Below are positions 13,085-25,267 of a stretch of 64,000 nucleotides of DNA, piece by piece (within the stretch, counting starts at the first letter, position 1; each line of letters begins with the position of its first letter). The position numbers were made by a program, and so were the translations under genes. This DNA is from Stictocephala bisonia (taxonomy: Eukaryota > Arthropoda > Insecta > Hemiptera > Membracidae). The notes under the pieces are model-generated. The model saw nothing but the letters and a program-made list of their open reading frames with translations. It did no database searches and had not been told where the DNA came from. The stretch is from positions 4,879,582-4,943,581 of the forward strand of contig JAQJVL010000004.1 of assembly GCA_035578905.1 (NCBI GenBank), in the 5' to 3' direction.

Positions 13085-13738
13085 TTATACATCATCATGG
13101 TTACGAAGAATCAACTTTTTGACGCCTTTAGCGACATTTCATCCTTTCATGGCTCGTGAGGAGTTGAACGAAAATCTTTAATATAAGCCTAGGTCGAGTT
13201 ACGTATCAAATTAAAGGGCAGTTATTCAAAATAAATTAATTGCGGCAAACCGGACTTCGCAATTCAAATTTATTCTTTCCAGAGTAGCGGTTATTTGTAT
13301 TGCAAAGTAACTAACATGATCATATTATTTCTCCACAATTTAACAGTTTCAAGTAAATTATTCTGATACAAAATTACACTTAATGGAATACAAATATTCC
13401 AAAAAAATTAAATTATCAAATTGTCTATGGAAAAAATAACGATAAAAATAAGTTACATCACAAGATAAAATAACTACATTTGTTTTGTCTTTAAATTCAA
13501 ATGACTTGTACTCTGGAAAGGATAAAGCTTTCGAAGTCCGTTTTGGGGCAATTAATTTATCTTGAATACATATTTCATTTGATATCAAATAATATGATCA
13601 GTATTATTTCTCCACATTTTCAGTTTCGTTCTAGTGAGATTTTTATTCAACTGCTCACAGGCCGTCCCCTTGAAAAGACGAAATGTCGCTAATGGCGTCA
13701 AAAAGCAAGTTTTTTGTAACCATGATGATTTATACACT
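13085..13738. repeat. Inverted-repeat core (arms about 225-245 bp)
   Basis: The left arm 13085-13310 and right arm 13493-13738 are diverged reverse complements. Left landmarks are CATCATGGTTAC, CTTTTTGACGCC, TTAGCGACATTTC, AAACCGGACTTCG and CTTTCCAGAGTA. All recur in reverse complement, in mirrored order, on the right. The centre of about 180 bp is AT-rich. Open frames on either strand are short and unrecognised. The transcript could fold into a long imperfect hairpin. Confidence 0.75.
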
Positions 13739-14347
13739 ACGATCAACAATGATCTTAACATCATACTGTCTCAGATTTATACACTACGCTTAACAATGAT
13801 CTTAACATCATACTGTCTCAGATTTATACACTACGATTAACAATGATCTTAACATCATACTGCCTCAGATTTATACACTACGATTAACAATGATCTTAAC
13901 ATCATACTGTCTCAGATTTATACACTACGATTAACAATGATCTTAACATCATACTGCCTTAGATTTATACACTACGATCAACAATGATCTTAACATCATA
14001 CTGTCTCAGATTTATACACTACGATTAACAATGATCTTAACATCATACTGCCTCAGATTTATACACTACGATTAACAATGATCTTAACATCATACTGTCT
14101 CAGATTTATACACTACGATTAACAATGATCTTAACATCATACTGTCTCAGATTTATACACTACGATTAACAATGATCATAACGTCATACTGTCTCAGATT
14201 TATACATTACGATTAACAATGATCTTAACGTCATACTGTCTCAGATTTATACATTACGATTAACAATGATCTTAACGTCATACTGTCTCAGATTTATACA
14301 CTACGATTAACAATGATCTTGACGTCATACTGTCTCAGATTTATACA
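13723..14347. repeat. Minisatellite array D, 47-bp unit, about 13 copies
   Basis: Direct 47-bp repeats containing TTATACACTACGATTAACAA and GATCTTAACATCATACTGTC. Variation is modest and polarised: the last copies share ACGTCATACTG and ATACATTACG variants. The array fills the interval between the inner and outer right arms of the inverted-repeat element. Confidence 0.95.
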
Positions 14348-14400
14348 GTATATAAAAACCACTCTGAAAAAGACGAACCACACCAACACAACGAGAATTA

Positions 14401-15332
14401 ATAAAATGGAACTTAATTATTGAACGAATCTATTTGACAATATTGAATATTGAAAATAAAATTGAAAATAGATCAGTTTAGAATCAATTTCAATTTAAAT
14501 CACAGCATTTTCTTACGCATATGAATGTAATGTGTCGTAACTATAAATTGCAGGAGGACTACAACCTGAGCAAGTAATTAACTTTACAATCTCTAGAAGC
14601 CAAGAAAACGTTGTTTCAGTAAATTGATAAGAACTTTGTTTCTTGAAAAGTAAACTGTTGTTTTGAAATTTGTTAAACTTACAGAATATACTCCTGTCAA
14701 CCACGTGTCAAAGTATAAATGCGATACGGGTTTTTAAGTAGTAAAAGTGTAAAGTTGATGCACAGTGAAAACTAGTTAAAATTACGGTACTTTTATTGTT
14801 CAAACTGGGATAACAATTAAAACTTATAATAAAATTAAAAAATGGATTCTTAACGTACAAATAAACAAAGAAAACAGTGATGTTTTATTTTTTTTGTAGG
14901 CTTCTTAGATTCTTAGTAACAACCTTTAAACTGGGGTACACACCATTTCTGCGCCGACAGTAGTTACACGTTTCAACGTAAGAGTATAAAAACCTCATTG
15001 TGCTATACGGAGGCTTTTATATTCTTGGCTATCCAAAAAATACCTCTTGGAAATACACGTAAACAAGTTAAAAGTTACTCATATCTATGATAGTACTGTA
15101 CCATACACACTCGAATTGAATTACTTTTCAACAGTGGCCATACTAGGGAAGGTCGACAGCGCTATGCATAGTAGCAATGCAACTTTAACTGTCGGCGAGA
15201 TAAAACATGCGTTTCTATTTCAATTGTGTGATTTGTGTTTATTATTATAATGAGTTATAGTGAAAACTTCACAATTATTCAAGACTATTTCTAGTGAACC
15301 ATAAATTGATATTATAAGTTTTTTTACGGAAA
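14401..15332. other. Unassigned AT-rich stretch
   Basis: No gene recognised. Short frames at 14513-14704 (minus) and 15047-15250 (plus) have no known motif. Confidence 0.4.
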
Positions 15333-15520
15333 TCGTCAAGAATGACATTTAAAGTTTCGCATGAAAAAAGTATAAATATACTAAATTTATTACAAAATCC
15401 AACCAATGGTCTTCGCCTTTCAAATGACACTTCCAGTGTTACGATACGATCATTATTACGAGCCGAATGATTGAAATAGAAACCTGTGTTTTGAGCGTCT
15501 TTCTCGGAGAGAAACGGCCA
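15333..15520. repeat. Dispersed repeat, copy 1 (related to 58550-58800)
   Basis: This segment matches 58550-58800 in the same orientation. Shared blocks are ACATTTAAAGTTTC at the start, TATAAA(A/T)ATACT, CCAACCA/CCATCACC, then AGTGTTACGATA or AGTGTTATGATA followed by GATCATTA, GAATG and TTGAAAT. The copies differ by substitutions and small gaps, as expected for an old interspersed repeat. No family assigned. The overlapping minus-strand frame of 102 codons (15275-15583) is probably not a gene. Confidence 0.6.
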
Positions 15521-15740
15521 CTTTGACGGTCTCTTTTGCTCGTTAAGTAATTTATAAATATATGAAGTCATTCCATGCATCAATATTTGTACGACATTTT
15601 ACTTAACAATAACAAACGCAACAAATGTCCAACTGTTTTTATCAGCACGCACAACATATATCGAGCCACATATATCGAGCCAGCGATAGATGGATTTAGG
15701 ACCAATCTTTTGTTTAGGTAAGTGAAAAAGCGGTGACACT

Positions 15741-16214
15741 ACAAAATAACATCCTAGGACACTCATCGATGGTCGATGTTTTAGGTACAACAATAACATC
15801 CTAAGAAACTCATCGATGTTAGATGTTTTAGGTACAACAATAACATCCTGGGAAACTCATCGATGTTAGATGTTTTAGGTACAACAATAACATCCTAAGA
15901 AACTCATCGATGTTAGATGTTTTAGGTACAACAATAACATCCTGGGAAACTCATCGATGGTCGATGTTTTAGGTACAACAATAACATCCTGAGAAACTCA
16001 TCGATGGTCGATGTTTTAGGTACAACAATAACATCCTGAGAAACTCATAGATGGTCGATGTTTTAGGTACAACAATAACATCCTGAGAAACTCATCGATG
16101 GTCGATGTTTTAGGTACAACAATAACATCCTGGGAAATTCATCGATGGTCGATGTTTTAGGTACAACAATAACATCCTGAGAAACTCATCGATGGTCGAT
16201 GTTTTAGGTACAAC
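15741..16214. repeat. Minisatellite array E, 47-bp unit, about 10 copies
   Basis: Direct 47-bp repeats containing AACTCATCGATGGTCGATGT and TTTAGGTACAACAATAACAT. Two unit variants alternate at the left end (GGTCGATG versus GTTAGATG). Each unit contains a short ATCGAT dyad. It shares its period with array D but not its sequence. Confidence 0.95.
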
Positions 16215-16780
16215 GTTACTTACGTGAATGGTAAATGGTACATGGATGATTTTTGTATTACTGTATATCATCATTTTTCATTTATTTAGTTCCGTTTGAC
16301 ATACAATTTATCATAATGTTTTGCGCATTTTATCTAACGCTGCTTGAATATAATTGTTCAGAATAATTAATTACACAGATATCTGTAATAAAACGAAATT
16401 GTACGACTTGTACACATCTATATAGGAAAATAACAGTGTCTACTAATTAAAAATAATAGGCATACACAGTGAGGTATCTAAGCTAGAACAGGCTTAAATG
16501 AAAGCTAATGTTCAAGCTGGCGTTGTACCACGTTATCGACTAATAGTATATCTATTTTCAAACTTATATGCTTCTTTTTCAATTTTTATTGTATACTGTT
16601 ACGTCATTTTCTGTTTTGCTATTATGATTATCTGCACCTTTATTAATCAAATATCAATTAAACCTTTATTAATCAAACTTAAATCAAATCTATCACTAAA
16701 ATATCTTATCGTATCGATGTGTTTTCACTGAAGAGTACAACAAATTCTAAGTAATTGAAACAGCTTTTAATGGTTTTATC
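16215..16780. other. Unassigned AT-rich stretch
   Basis: A 77-codon plus frame (16498-16731) is hydrophobic by chance composition and has no supporting context. Nothing else is seen. Confidence 0.4.
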
Positions 16781-17351
16781 TATACAAGGTCTTTGGGAAC
16801 TCTTTAGATATACTTTGGGATTTATTTATGGACTTGAAAAGTAACAAAAAATGGCATATACAGTATGGTCTATCTTGCATCATTAACCATATATCCGTAG
16901 GTTTGTGATAAATATATATAGTAACTCAGGAATAATAAATCCGAAATATTTAAAATTTTGCATACTCAGTAAGGCTGATAGCACCTAAACGTACAGTTAT
17001 TTTCGATATTTTACTTTCAAAAATCTGGATATCAACCTTAGGATAGGAAAATAAATAATGGTTGTTTTCTTTGTACATTTTTTTATTTTTAAAACGTAAG
17101 CTATTTCAAAATGGTTGAACAAAAAATATCGAAATTATTACACACTTAGGTGCTATCGGCCTTTCTAAAAATTTGAAATACGTGGAATTTAAGGTTCCTG
17201 AGTTATTATTTTTTTAAATAAAAATAACAAACATACAGACTGTTAACGAAGCGAGATAGACCTTACTGTTGTATATGAAGTTTTTTATTTGTTTTCATGT
17301 CCAGAACTAAATCCCAAAGTTTAGCTAAAGAGTTTCCAAACACCCTGTATA
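16781..17351. mobile_element. Fold-back MITE, 571 bp, arms about 250 bp
   Basis: The left end starts TATACAAGGTCTTTGGGAAC. The right end, read on the minus strand, starts TATACAGGGTGTTTGGAAAC. The match continues inward for about 250 bases (CTTTGGGATTTA, GGTCTATCT, GATAGCACCTAA, TTTCGATATTTT shared). Nearly the whole element is therefore an imperfect inverted repeat with no coding capacity. Termini of the TACAGGGTG type are common in arthropod non-autonomous elements. I do not assign the superfamily. Confidence 0.8.
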
Positions 17352-18504
17352 ACACTCAGCCTACTTGCAAATCTTATAATAGTCTATTTTCTTGGTGAAA
17401 GCCCCTAACGTACGTATGTCTGTAGCTCACACTGTTGCCAGCACACGTGTGACTGTAAGTGGAGGAGAGTCCCCCCCCCCCCCCCAAGAAGGTACAGACT
17501 ACAGAGCGGCACTGGCATCCAGCGCCATGCCAGAGGAGCCTGGAGACATCCATCCTGTTTATAGTTTCCGGCTCGACACAATCTCACTACACCCGCTATA
17601 CAACAACGTCCCAGTTCAGAAGAAGGATAATGGGAATTAGTTTTCTTAGTAGCATCATATTACGTGTTGGTACAAATAGACACAAGTTAACGTCACACAA
17701 CAAAAACTTTAATTCCTTCAACTTCAAATCTCTGGTCGTTTACCGATATTGATCACCTTACTATTTGTAATAAATTTGTATTGTGTCAAGGTTTTGAATG
17801 GGAATTACAAATAACTGCGAACGAACTACTCTTTTGCTTTATTCCAATCTTGTTAACCTTGGAAGAAACTAAATTTATAATCCCTCATTTCATTGTTCAT
17901 GAGTTTATTATTTTATTCCCCACGGTACTTTGCATACTAATTTTACTAGTTTACAAACAAAAGTTCAAGATGGCAACAAAACAATAAAGACAATGAACGA
18001 CATAACAAACCTACAAACATGTTTAACAACAATAAATCAGAAACAACTATAACCGCAAACAACATAACAATTTTATCCAGATACGTACGTTTAAAAAGAT
18101 CACGTTCACACTTCCATCCAACAGCCGTTGTACACAAATCAAAATATACGTAATGAGAGTGCAGTAACGTCATTTATCTTTAGTATTTATAGTAAACGTT
18201 TTTCTTTATAATGTCACTATAATGATTTAATTATCAAATAAATAACTGTCTTAAAAAAAAGTACTGATCAAAACCAATATAGGATCATTGTGTGACGGAC
18301 AATTTGTGTGGTAATTTCGATCGTGTGTAGCTCCAGAATCATTTTGAACCTCCTCCGCCTAAGAGACAAAATTATGTAAGATATTTCTCAAGAGTTCTTT
18401 GATAAACATTATATTATCTAATACAATTATTTCGTCAAGGAAACAATCGAATGGACTGTGTAAAATGAAAATGGAACATCGCTACTTCAGGTTGAAGAGT
18501 TAAG
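17352..18504. other. Unassigned stretch with a poly-C tract
   Basis: A run of about 14 C residues sits at 17471-17484, inside a GC-richer patch (17440-17600) that is open in overlapping frames on both strands. No known protein motif is visible, so I do not call a gene. The remainder is AT-rich. Confidence 0.4.
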
Positions 18505-18668
18505 TAGCTAGCCACCAGAGAGTCGCCTACACGACGAGGCTAGCTAGCTAGCCAGACACCAGAGTTGTCTTCTCGACAAAGGCTAGACAGCCAACAGAGT
18601 TGCCTACAAGATCGAGACTAGCCAGCCATCAGAAAGTTAGCTAAACGAGGCTAGCCAGCCATCAGGGG
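18505..18668. repeat. Degenerate short tandem repeat, about 45-bp unit, 3-4 copies
   Basis: Repeated phrase GGCTAGCCAGCCATCAGA with spacer variants (GAGTCGCC, GAGTTGCC, AAGTTAGC) and a CTAGCTAGCTAG stretch at about 18539. Copies are irregular in length. Confidence 0.65.
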
Positions 18669-19483
18669 AGGGGAGAGTAGCCCTTAGTGTCAACAACTAA
18701 GGGAGGAGAGGGTTGTTTGACATATGTGTACATGGGTTAGGTGACCTGGTATGTCAGGTCACGTGTACATAGTAAGATTAGCTGTATACCTGTATATACA
18801 CAAGAGTGGCCGGACTGGGTAATTTGAAGCAGTTTGTAAAATCAAAATTTCTGTATACAGAAGCTCAAAGTTATTACAATAAGTTATATACAGGATAATA
18901 CTACATTTGTAACATTGATCTTCCTCTCCAAATTAGTATGGCTAGTCTATTTCCAGCTTTGTTTTAAACCGAGATATTTTTCGATAAATGTATATTTTTT
19001 TTTAACCATAAGCCTATCATTTGAAACCAGCTGTTTTTAAATATATTCAAACAATAATACTGTTATAAAGGAATTACAGTTACAATTCGATAAATATTTA
19101 TGGGCATTGCCCTAAAACAAGCAGGGTCGGATTGCATGAAGATAAAAATAAATGTAAGTCTTATTCCTTTCCTAATAATTCAATGTTCTCATTAGTTCAT
19201 GATAATGTAACTTAAGTCGATTTTTACTTTTTTAGCTTACTTTACACAGTAAATTAGTTAAATGAAGAGTTTCTTCACCAATAGCAGATTAAACAGTTTG
19301 TGAAAAATGAATAAGTCAATTTACATTAAATATTAACGTTCAAATATACAAATCTTGTATTGTACATGAAATTGAATGAGGATCAAGGGTTATAAGACAA
19401 GCAGAAAATCACAATTTCACCACTGAGACAATAGTAGCAACACGGAATAAGCAGATACTGAAGCCTCACTAGATAGAGAATAT
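18669..19483. other. Unassigned AT-rich stretch
   Basis: No gene or organised repeat recognised. Confidence 0.4.
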
Positions 19484-19635
19484 TTTATTTATTTTTTTTT
19501 TTTTTTAACTTCAGTCGCTAGTTCACATGGGCCTGCAGGCCTGTTCGTGAACTTAATTCAACTAGTGAAGTACCGACCGTTGTGCCCTCCGCAGTCCGAA
19601 GCCTTGGCCACTGAACCACCACGCCGGCATTACAT
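19484..19635 (-). repeat. tRNA-derived SINE, copy 1, internally deleted
   Basis: Read on the minus strand this copy starts GGCGTGGTGGTTCAGTGGCC, with the pol III A box TGGTTCAGTGG at plus 19608-19618. It ends near CATGTGAACTAGCGACTGAA followed by an A-rich tail. Against the copy at 48063 it lacks about 30 bases that include the B box, joining GGAGGGCA directly to CAACGGT. It therefore cannot carry a normal type 2 pol III promoter. The family is shared with copies at 42735 and 48063. Confidence 0.8.
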
Positions 19636-22164
19636 TATTAACATTACTGCACAAGACAGTTTGTTAGTTTATCAGCTAATTCTGTGGTAGCACCTGATGG
19701 TCTCTACACATCCTAGTTTTTTTTAACGTTTAGAGTAAGTTCTCACAATATTTGGCCACTTTTTTATGAAAAAAATACATATTTGTGATGGTGGAGACAG
19801 TTTCAGAACAGTTCAGGTCCAACTGTGACTGATTCCATAAATGCCAACGGTATATACCGCCATCTATTTAAATATAATATTAATGTCAATGATCTAAGTG
19901 AAAGCCTGACTCTAAAACGCACATATGTTCACAAATACTAAAGCATTCTGTAAATGATATTTTTCTACAATTCACGTCAAACTCACTTAGTTTGTTTTAA
20001 TTCTCTGTGAGTATAGTTTTTGACTATTGGTTTTTAACATTTAAATTTGTACAAAATTGATGAACTTATGCAAGCTTACTTATTGATACGGGAAAGCGAC
20101 ATTTTCATAGCTAGCTTTAATTTGCCATTAAACTATTACTTTAGTGATTCACTCGAATACGTATTTCTGAGAAATTCCCATTTTTAAATCAAAGACTTAA
20201 GTACTGTATGGAATATCTAGACAGTTATAGTAACAATCGTCTTCACTTTTACTGAGTATTAATAAGAACAAACCAAACAGACTTCTTAAGTAGTAGCCTA
20301 CCTATGTAAACAATTATAAACAGAACATCTACCTATTTTTTTTTCCTTACCTGACCTATGTTGTTAGTCCAAATATCCCATGACAAAAAAACCTAACATA
20401 GAAAAATTCTACATAAATTTAAATTAAAACATATATGACAGTTAATCAGGGTTACTTATTGTTAAATAGATGTCAGAATAAGCCAGAAATTATACTAAGC
20501 AATTGAACAACAGCATACAAATCCAAGGTTACATTAGGTATGCTAAGGTGCTACATTAGACTTAAAATTCCCACATGCTAATGATACTTTTCAATATACG
20601 TGGGAATTTAGTGTGGCTTTAGTTTTTCTCTTGAGCTTTAATTTGGAAATTTACTTATATCTAAATCATCTCCTCATATATTTTTGATTACAGTAATATT
20701 TTCTATAGACCTACCTATGAACCTACAAAAGTTATTCCCGTTCAAGTTCTAATCGAATCAGTCAATCTACAATTACAACAAAAACCAAATTGAAGTTACA
20801 GTAACTTAAGTAGGTACTTACCTCGAAGAACATACTGTACTTGGGTTTTAGTTAAGAATATCTAACTTCCAACAAATTTTGAATGATAACATCAAACAAT
20901 TTTGACTTTCATAATTCAAAACATAATTTACCGATGCAGATAAGGCTATTTATTCATAACCGTCAATATAGATTTCACAGTTAATTAAATACTGTATCTC
21001 TATCGAATTCTCCGTTTGAACCCTAGATCAGCATTTCTAAACTTTTTGCCTGATTTGTTTGGACATATAAGTCGGTCGGACTCATACCTTTAATTACAGT
21101 TACAGGGTTTTAAAAACTCGTACAAAAACAACACCATATCCTTAACTAATTTAACATTACATTAAGCTCCTCGCACAATAAAATTTTATGTAACTTACCA
21201 TAACTTATGATCTTATTCCCATAATTTTTAATATTCTTTTGTTCTTTTCGGAAAAATCGGTTTCCAACTAATTGTTCATTTTAAAAGACTTTTTTGCGAT
21301 CTAAAAAACTTCCAACTGTACACATTTTTCTTTTTATACTATTTACTTTTACCTTATAAATAAAAAAATATGTTGCAAAAGCCAGCTTTAAAACAAAGAT
21401 ATGGAAACAAGGTTATCGGTCTCTTTTCATATGAACTAACTTTAAACAGTGAAGTAACAAATAACACATAGCTTTATTTAACGCAACCTGCCTCATTTTT
21501 GATATAATGTAGAAATACCCACCGCCCAGGAGAGACACTAATCAGTTACAATCATGGATGGAGTACTACCTCACCTGAGAGATAGCTTGTGTTAAGCTCA
21601 TGGGGAGCTTAACACAAGTAAAAATTATAAGAAAACAGAACTGTTACAATTTATATCCTTGCAATAAAAATAAAGTGTTGAGTTTGTAACTAAAACTATT
21701 TATGCCTCTTTGTTTTCATCTTAAATTTCTCTCAATTACAAAACAATTTAAGTTAGAATTTTCATGGGCTAGTGCAATTTTATCAATTTTTACACCCTAT
21801 AATTAGTTTTTCTCTATCAAGGAATACAAATTGATCCATATATATTAATTATATTTAACTAATAATAACTTAAGATCCTTAAGTAACATCTAATAACACT
21901 CATTAGCGTACTAGTTTATTTTGATGATCTAATACCTTTTCATTTCAACATATTTTAAGGTGAATAATATATTGTAAATTTGAATACATTACTAAAAAAT
22001 GCTTATTTGTTGATCTGACTTTTGGCTAAACTTAAAACTATGAATAAATAGAAAGTAAATTAATTAATTAGTTTAATTTTATGCAGTGTTCATACTAATA
22101 GTAAAAGTTGCAAGAGAACTGAATGTTTAATCAACATTCACTGTAAACAGAAAAAATCACTCAC
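19636..22164. other. AT-rich DNA, nothing firmly recognised
   Basis: About 2.5 kb without a convincing gene. A perfect 14-bp hairpin (arms 21586-21599 and 21605-21618, loop of 5) is present. Good 5' splice-site matches on the minus strand occur near 20350, 20822 and 21572, but the adjoining sequences give no recognisable protein, so I leave them uncalled. Confidence 0.35.
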
Positions 22165-22649
22165 CTAAATGCCGACACGGTGAAGGTTTTATTAGTTGTA
22201 TTGTTCTGTCTATGCCTTCCAATTCCAATGAACAACAAGTCTGGGACTGAATTTTAAAATAAACATAACGATATCCGAGGGAGAAAATCTCAGAATACAC
22301 AATCACACTAGAAGTACGGCCCGACCACTAGATATATTAAAATAAATGAACAGTTTGTAATATATTTTTAAAATATGTATAGAACTATAAGCAGTTTCGA
22401 TGGTTTAGAAAAATAAAATCTGTACATATTAAGAGCATCCTATACGTATTCTTAACTGCATACACTACTTATGGTGCGCGGAGACTTTAATAGCCTAGTC
22501 AATGTAATCATTCAATGAGATGTTCTAGTCTTGAATGTCAACATGTTTTATATGAAAAAGAGGAATGTAAACCCACGAATAAAACTTGAAAAATGTTAAT
22601 TTAATAGTTAAAACACTTGGTTACTTAATATATACATTAAAAAAAGACT

Positions 22650-23260
22650 AAGGCGTGAAAACGGCACACGAACTGGCTGGCTTGTACTGTAAACACACAA
22701 TGGTGGCGGTGCCCAGATTCTTGGCCCAGATGCGACAACGTCGTTCCTCTCGATCACAATTCACTGTTTTACACTTGCCGAAAAGTTCAAATCGAGCATT
22801 CACAAACCAAAACAAACAATATTAAATGCAGTTTCACACATTAGAACTGATTACTGCTAACAAACTGTTTACTTTTAACAAATATAAAGAATAATTTCAA
22901 TCAGACATGAGAGAAGCGAGGAGAGGAGACTGGCGAGTGGCAGCGCTGGCCAGTTCGGTTTATCCCCTCCACTCCTATTGAGACTGAAGGAGCAACTGTT
23001 GTATAACCATGCCACTAGGTGTCGCTAGTGAACACAAACGAGGAATGCAGGACTTGTAGACTGGCGCTAGGATGCACCACCATCGCCTCGCCTGTTCCTC
23101 CCCAAACGGCCCAAACACCTCACCTCCACTCCACGTCCGCCCATATTCCACGTACGTATGTACTTTGTGCACTGACACAGACTCAGACTGCGCTCTGCTA
23201 CCTCCCTTGAAGGGAAGGTGGAATGCAGTACTTGGAGGTAAACTGGACCTATGATGGACA
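22650..23260. other. GC-richer patch, possible promoter or first-exon region
   Basis: This patch is clearly richer in GC than its surroundings and contains CpGs. Short frames overlap on both strands (22975-23261), and another plus frame starts at the ATG in ACACACAATGG near 22700. None resembles a known family. In AT-rich insect DNA such a patch could be a promoter with a 5' exon, perhaps for a minus-strand gene with an exon at 22165-22246, or an old GC-rich repeat. Confidence 0.25.
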
Positions 23261-25099
23261 ATTGTTACTTTGCCTTATGAACCCTAAACACCGATTTAAG
23301 TCTTTTTTTTAGAATAGAACAATTTCTTATTTGAGACCGTTTACTGCTATTGTTTTTCTTGAAAGAAAAAATCAAAAGGCTCAACATGCATGAAAAATTA
23401 TACATATTTGTATATTAAGTACAAAAAATGTAAAATTTTTCATAAGTAGGGGTTATAAATGAAGTGTAATAGAAACGTAAATTGGATTTTATGTATACAT
23501 TATGATCCAGAGAGGAACATTCAAAATTGCCCAAGAAATTATATGAGTGAGGCCATGACATCAGGCATGAAGGAATAACCCACCCAAAACGAAATATTGT
23601 TATCTCTATAATGTGAGACTTCCTGTGAGCTCACTTCAGGAGACATCTAGGGGCCCTGTGTTTAGCTCCAAAACGAGCTATTAACTGATAAGGAATGAAA
23701 AACCTTAGACATATTTGTTACTCGTCGTAGTTCCTTCATTTAATTACACAGCATCAAAAGCTGAGTTAATTGTACCTGGCACTTGCTTTGAAATTCCTCA
23801 TAACTTGTAATTGGTATGAGATTGTAATCACTGTAACAAAAAAGTGAAAACCTCGATAAATCGCACTCTTTTTTAATTAATGAGTAAGCTAATTAGAACT
23901 ATTTGACGTAAATTAATCAGCGCTCCGCCTCATTATTTTTTATGTTCTACTCACTATGAAGAAGAAAGATCATGGAGATAAATAATTCTACACATTTTAA
24001 CTGCAAAAAATATGTAATATATACATGCATAAAATATATTTCTACACTACAATATTACGGTAAAAACTTTTATTTTCATTCATATTTTCAATCACATGTT
24101 TATACCTAGAATCCACTACCGACTTGAAATCAAACTATAACCAGAAATATGACTACACGAGACTGATTTGAAAAAAATAATAATAATCGGGTAGACAGAG
24201 AAGTCCCATTATTTCATATTTCCAATTTGAGTTCAGTATAAATAATTATTTAAATGTACATCAAAGTGTTGTGCTAGTTTATATCAATTGTATGTAGGCC
24301 TACTTGAAAAAGTACCGAGTTTTATTCAATCGAAACGATGACATGAGTAAAACTAATAAAGATAGCCTACGAATAGTCTAGTTTAATAAGAAATTTTCTT
24401 ACTAAGAAGAAAAAAATAAGGAGGAAGATGAAAATGGTAATCAAGACTGTTTAGAGGTGTTTGATCAACTCTTAGAATAGAGAGTGTAAAACAAAAACAA
24501 AGTCCTCCTGAGTGCGAAGACTGGAGGAAGTTAGGGATATGCGTCGAAGAGGCTTGAGAGAGACAAAACACACGAGTCGAAAAAAAACGTTCAGCGAAAA
24601 ATATAGTTATTAATGAGGAAGCTCTCTATTATTGTTGACGTTTCGTTCTGTGCAGTATTCACTTTATCAATTGAATCCTAAGAAAAGCAATTCTGAGTGT
24701 CATCTGATCAAACATCAAAGTAGAGCTTTTAAATGTAAATAATTTATGTAATTATTCATGTCTTTAATATTGTCTACTAATAATACGTTTGTACCTTATT
24801 TAAATAATACATTAATAGGAAATTTGACTTTAGGCTATTACTATAGAATATGCATTGATCAATGGCAATAAATTTCTAGAATCTTGATTCTTTAAATGAA
24901 AATATATTTTATAGAAATAACCTGGTAAACATTTTACGGAACTACCACTAAAGAAATTAACATATTACAATATATCTTCGTAAATGTTGTAGAGAGAAAT
25001 TCTCTGTTCTATGTCATATATATTACAGGTTTATCATTTTCACTAGTAGGCTACTCCTCCACTCAGCTGTAAAATGCAATTGTGAACTTCCGCTTGAAA
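23261..25099. other. Unassigned AT-rich stretch
   Basis: No gene recognised. A 62-codon minus frame at 24383-24571 has no known motif. Confidence 0.4.
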
Positions 25100-25250
25100 A
25101 ATAATCACATGCATTGCTTCGAGGAATTCGTTCGATACCATTCGTGAGTAGTTTCCCTATTGATAAAAAATTACCATGTGCATTCGATAGTTCATTCGAT
25201 TCTATTCTTGGCGAAGTTTCCCTATTGAACATGGACGGTGAACGTTCCAT
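25100..25250. repeat. About 60-bp repeat, two tandem units here, one more at 29978-30045
   Basis: Two degenerate units share GTGCATT, TTCATTCGAT or TTCGTTCGAT, and AGTTTCCCTATTGA. A third unit in the same orientation at 29978-30045 has CACGTGCATTCTAGAGTTCA and CCCTTATTGATAAAAAATGA. The two retrotransposon copies and the minisatellite of 25.2-29.9 kb lie between them, so the block may have been inserted into an older tandem repeat. Confidence 0.55.
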
Positions 25251-25267
25251 GTTATTATTTTTGGTTT

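Larger units (their letters stand above)
11345..14400. repeat. Nested inverted-repeat element, about 3 kb, carrying two different tandem arrays
   Basis: Two sets of inverted arms are visible. The outer arms are 11350-11402 and 14347-14394, sharing AGAGTGGTTTTTATAT and GTGTTGGTGTGG-type sequence in opposite orientation. The inner arms are about 13085-13310 and 13493-13738. The right interval between inner and outer arm is entirely a 47-bp array. The left interval holds a 50-bp array and about 900 bp of unique DNA. This recalls fold-back (FB/Galileo-like) elements, whose long terminal inverted repeats often contain tandem arrays. No transposase frame is seen, so the superfamily is unassigned. 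Confidence 0.55.

Noticed and set aside
5572..16214. CRISPR-like array structure
   Set aside because: The repeats are uninterrupted tandem units with no unique spacers, and the DNA is eukaryotic.
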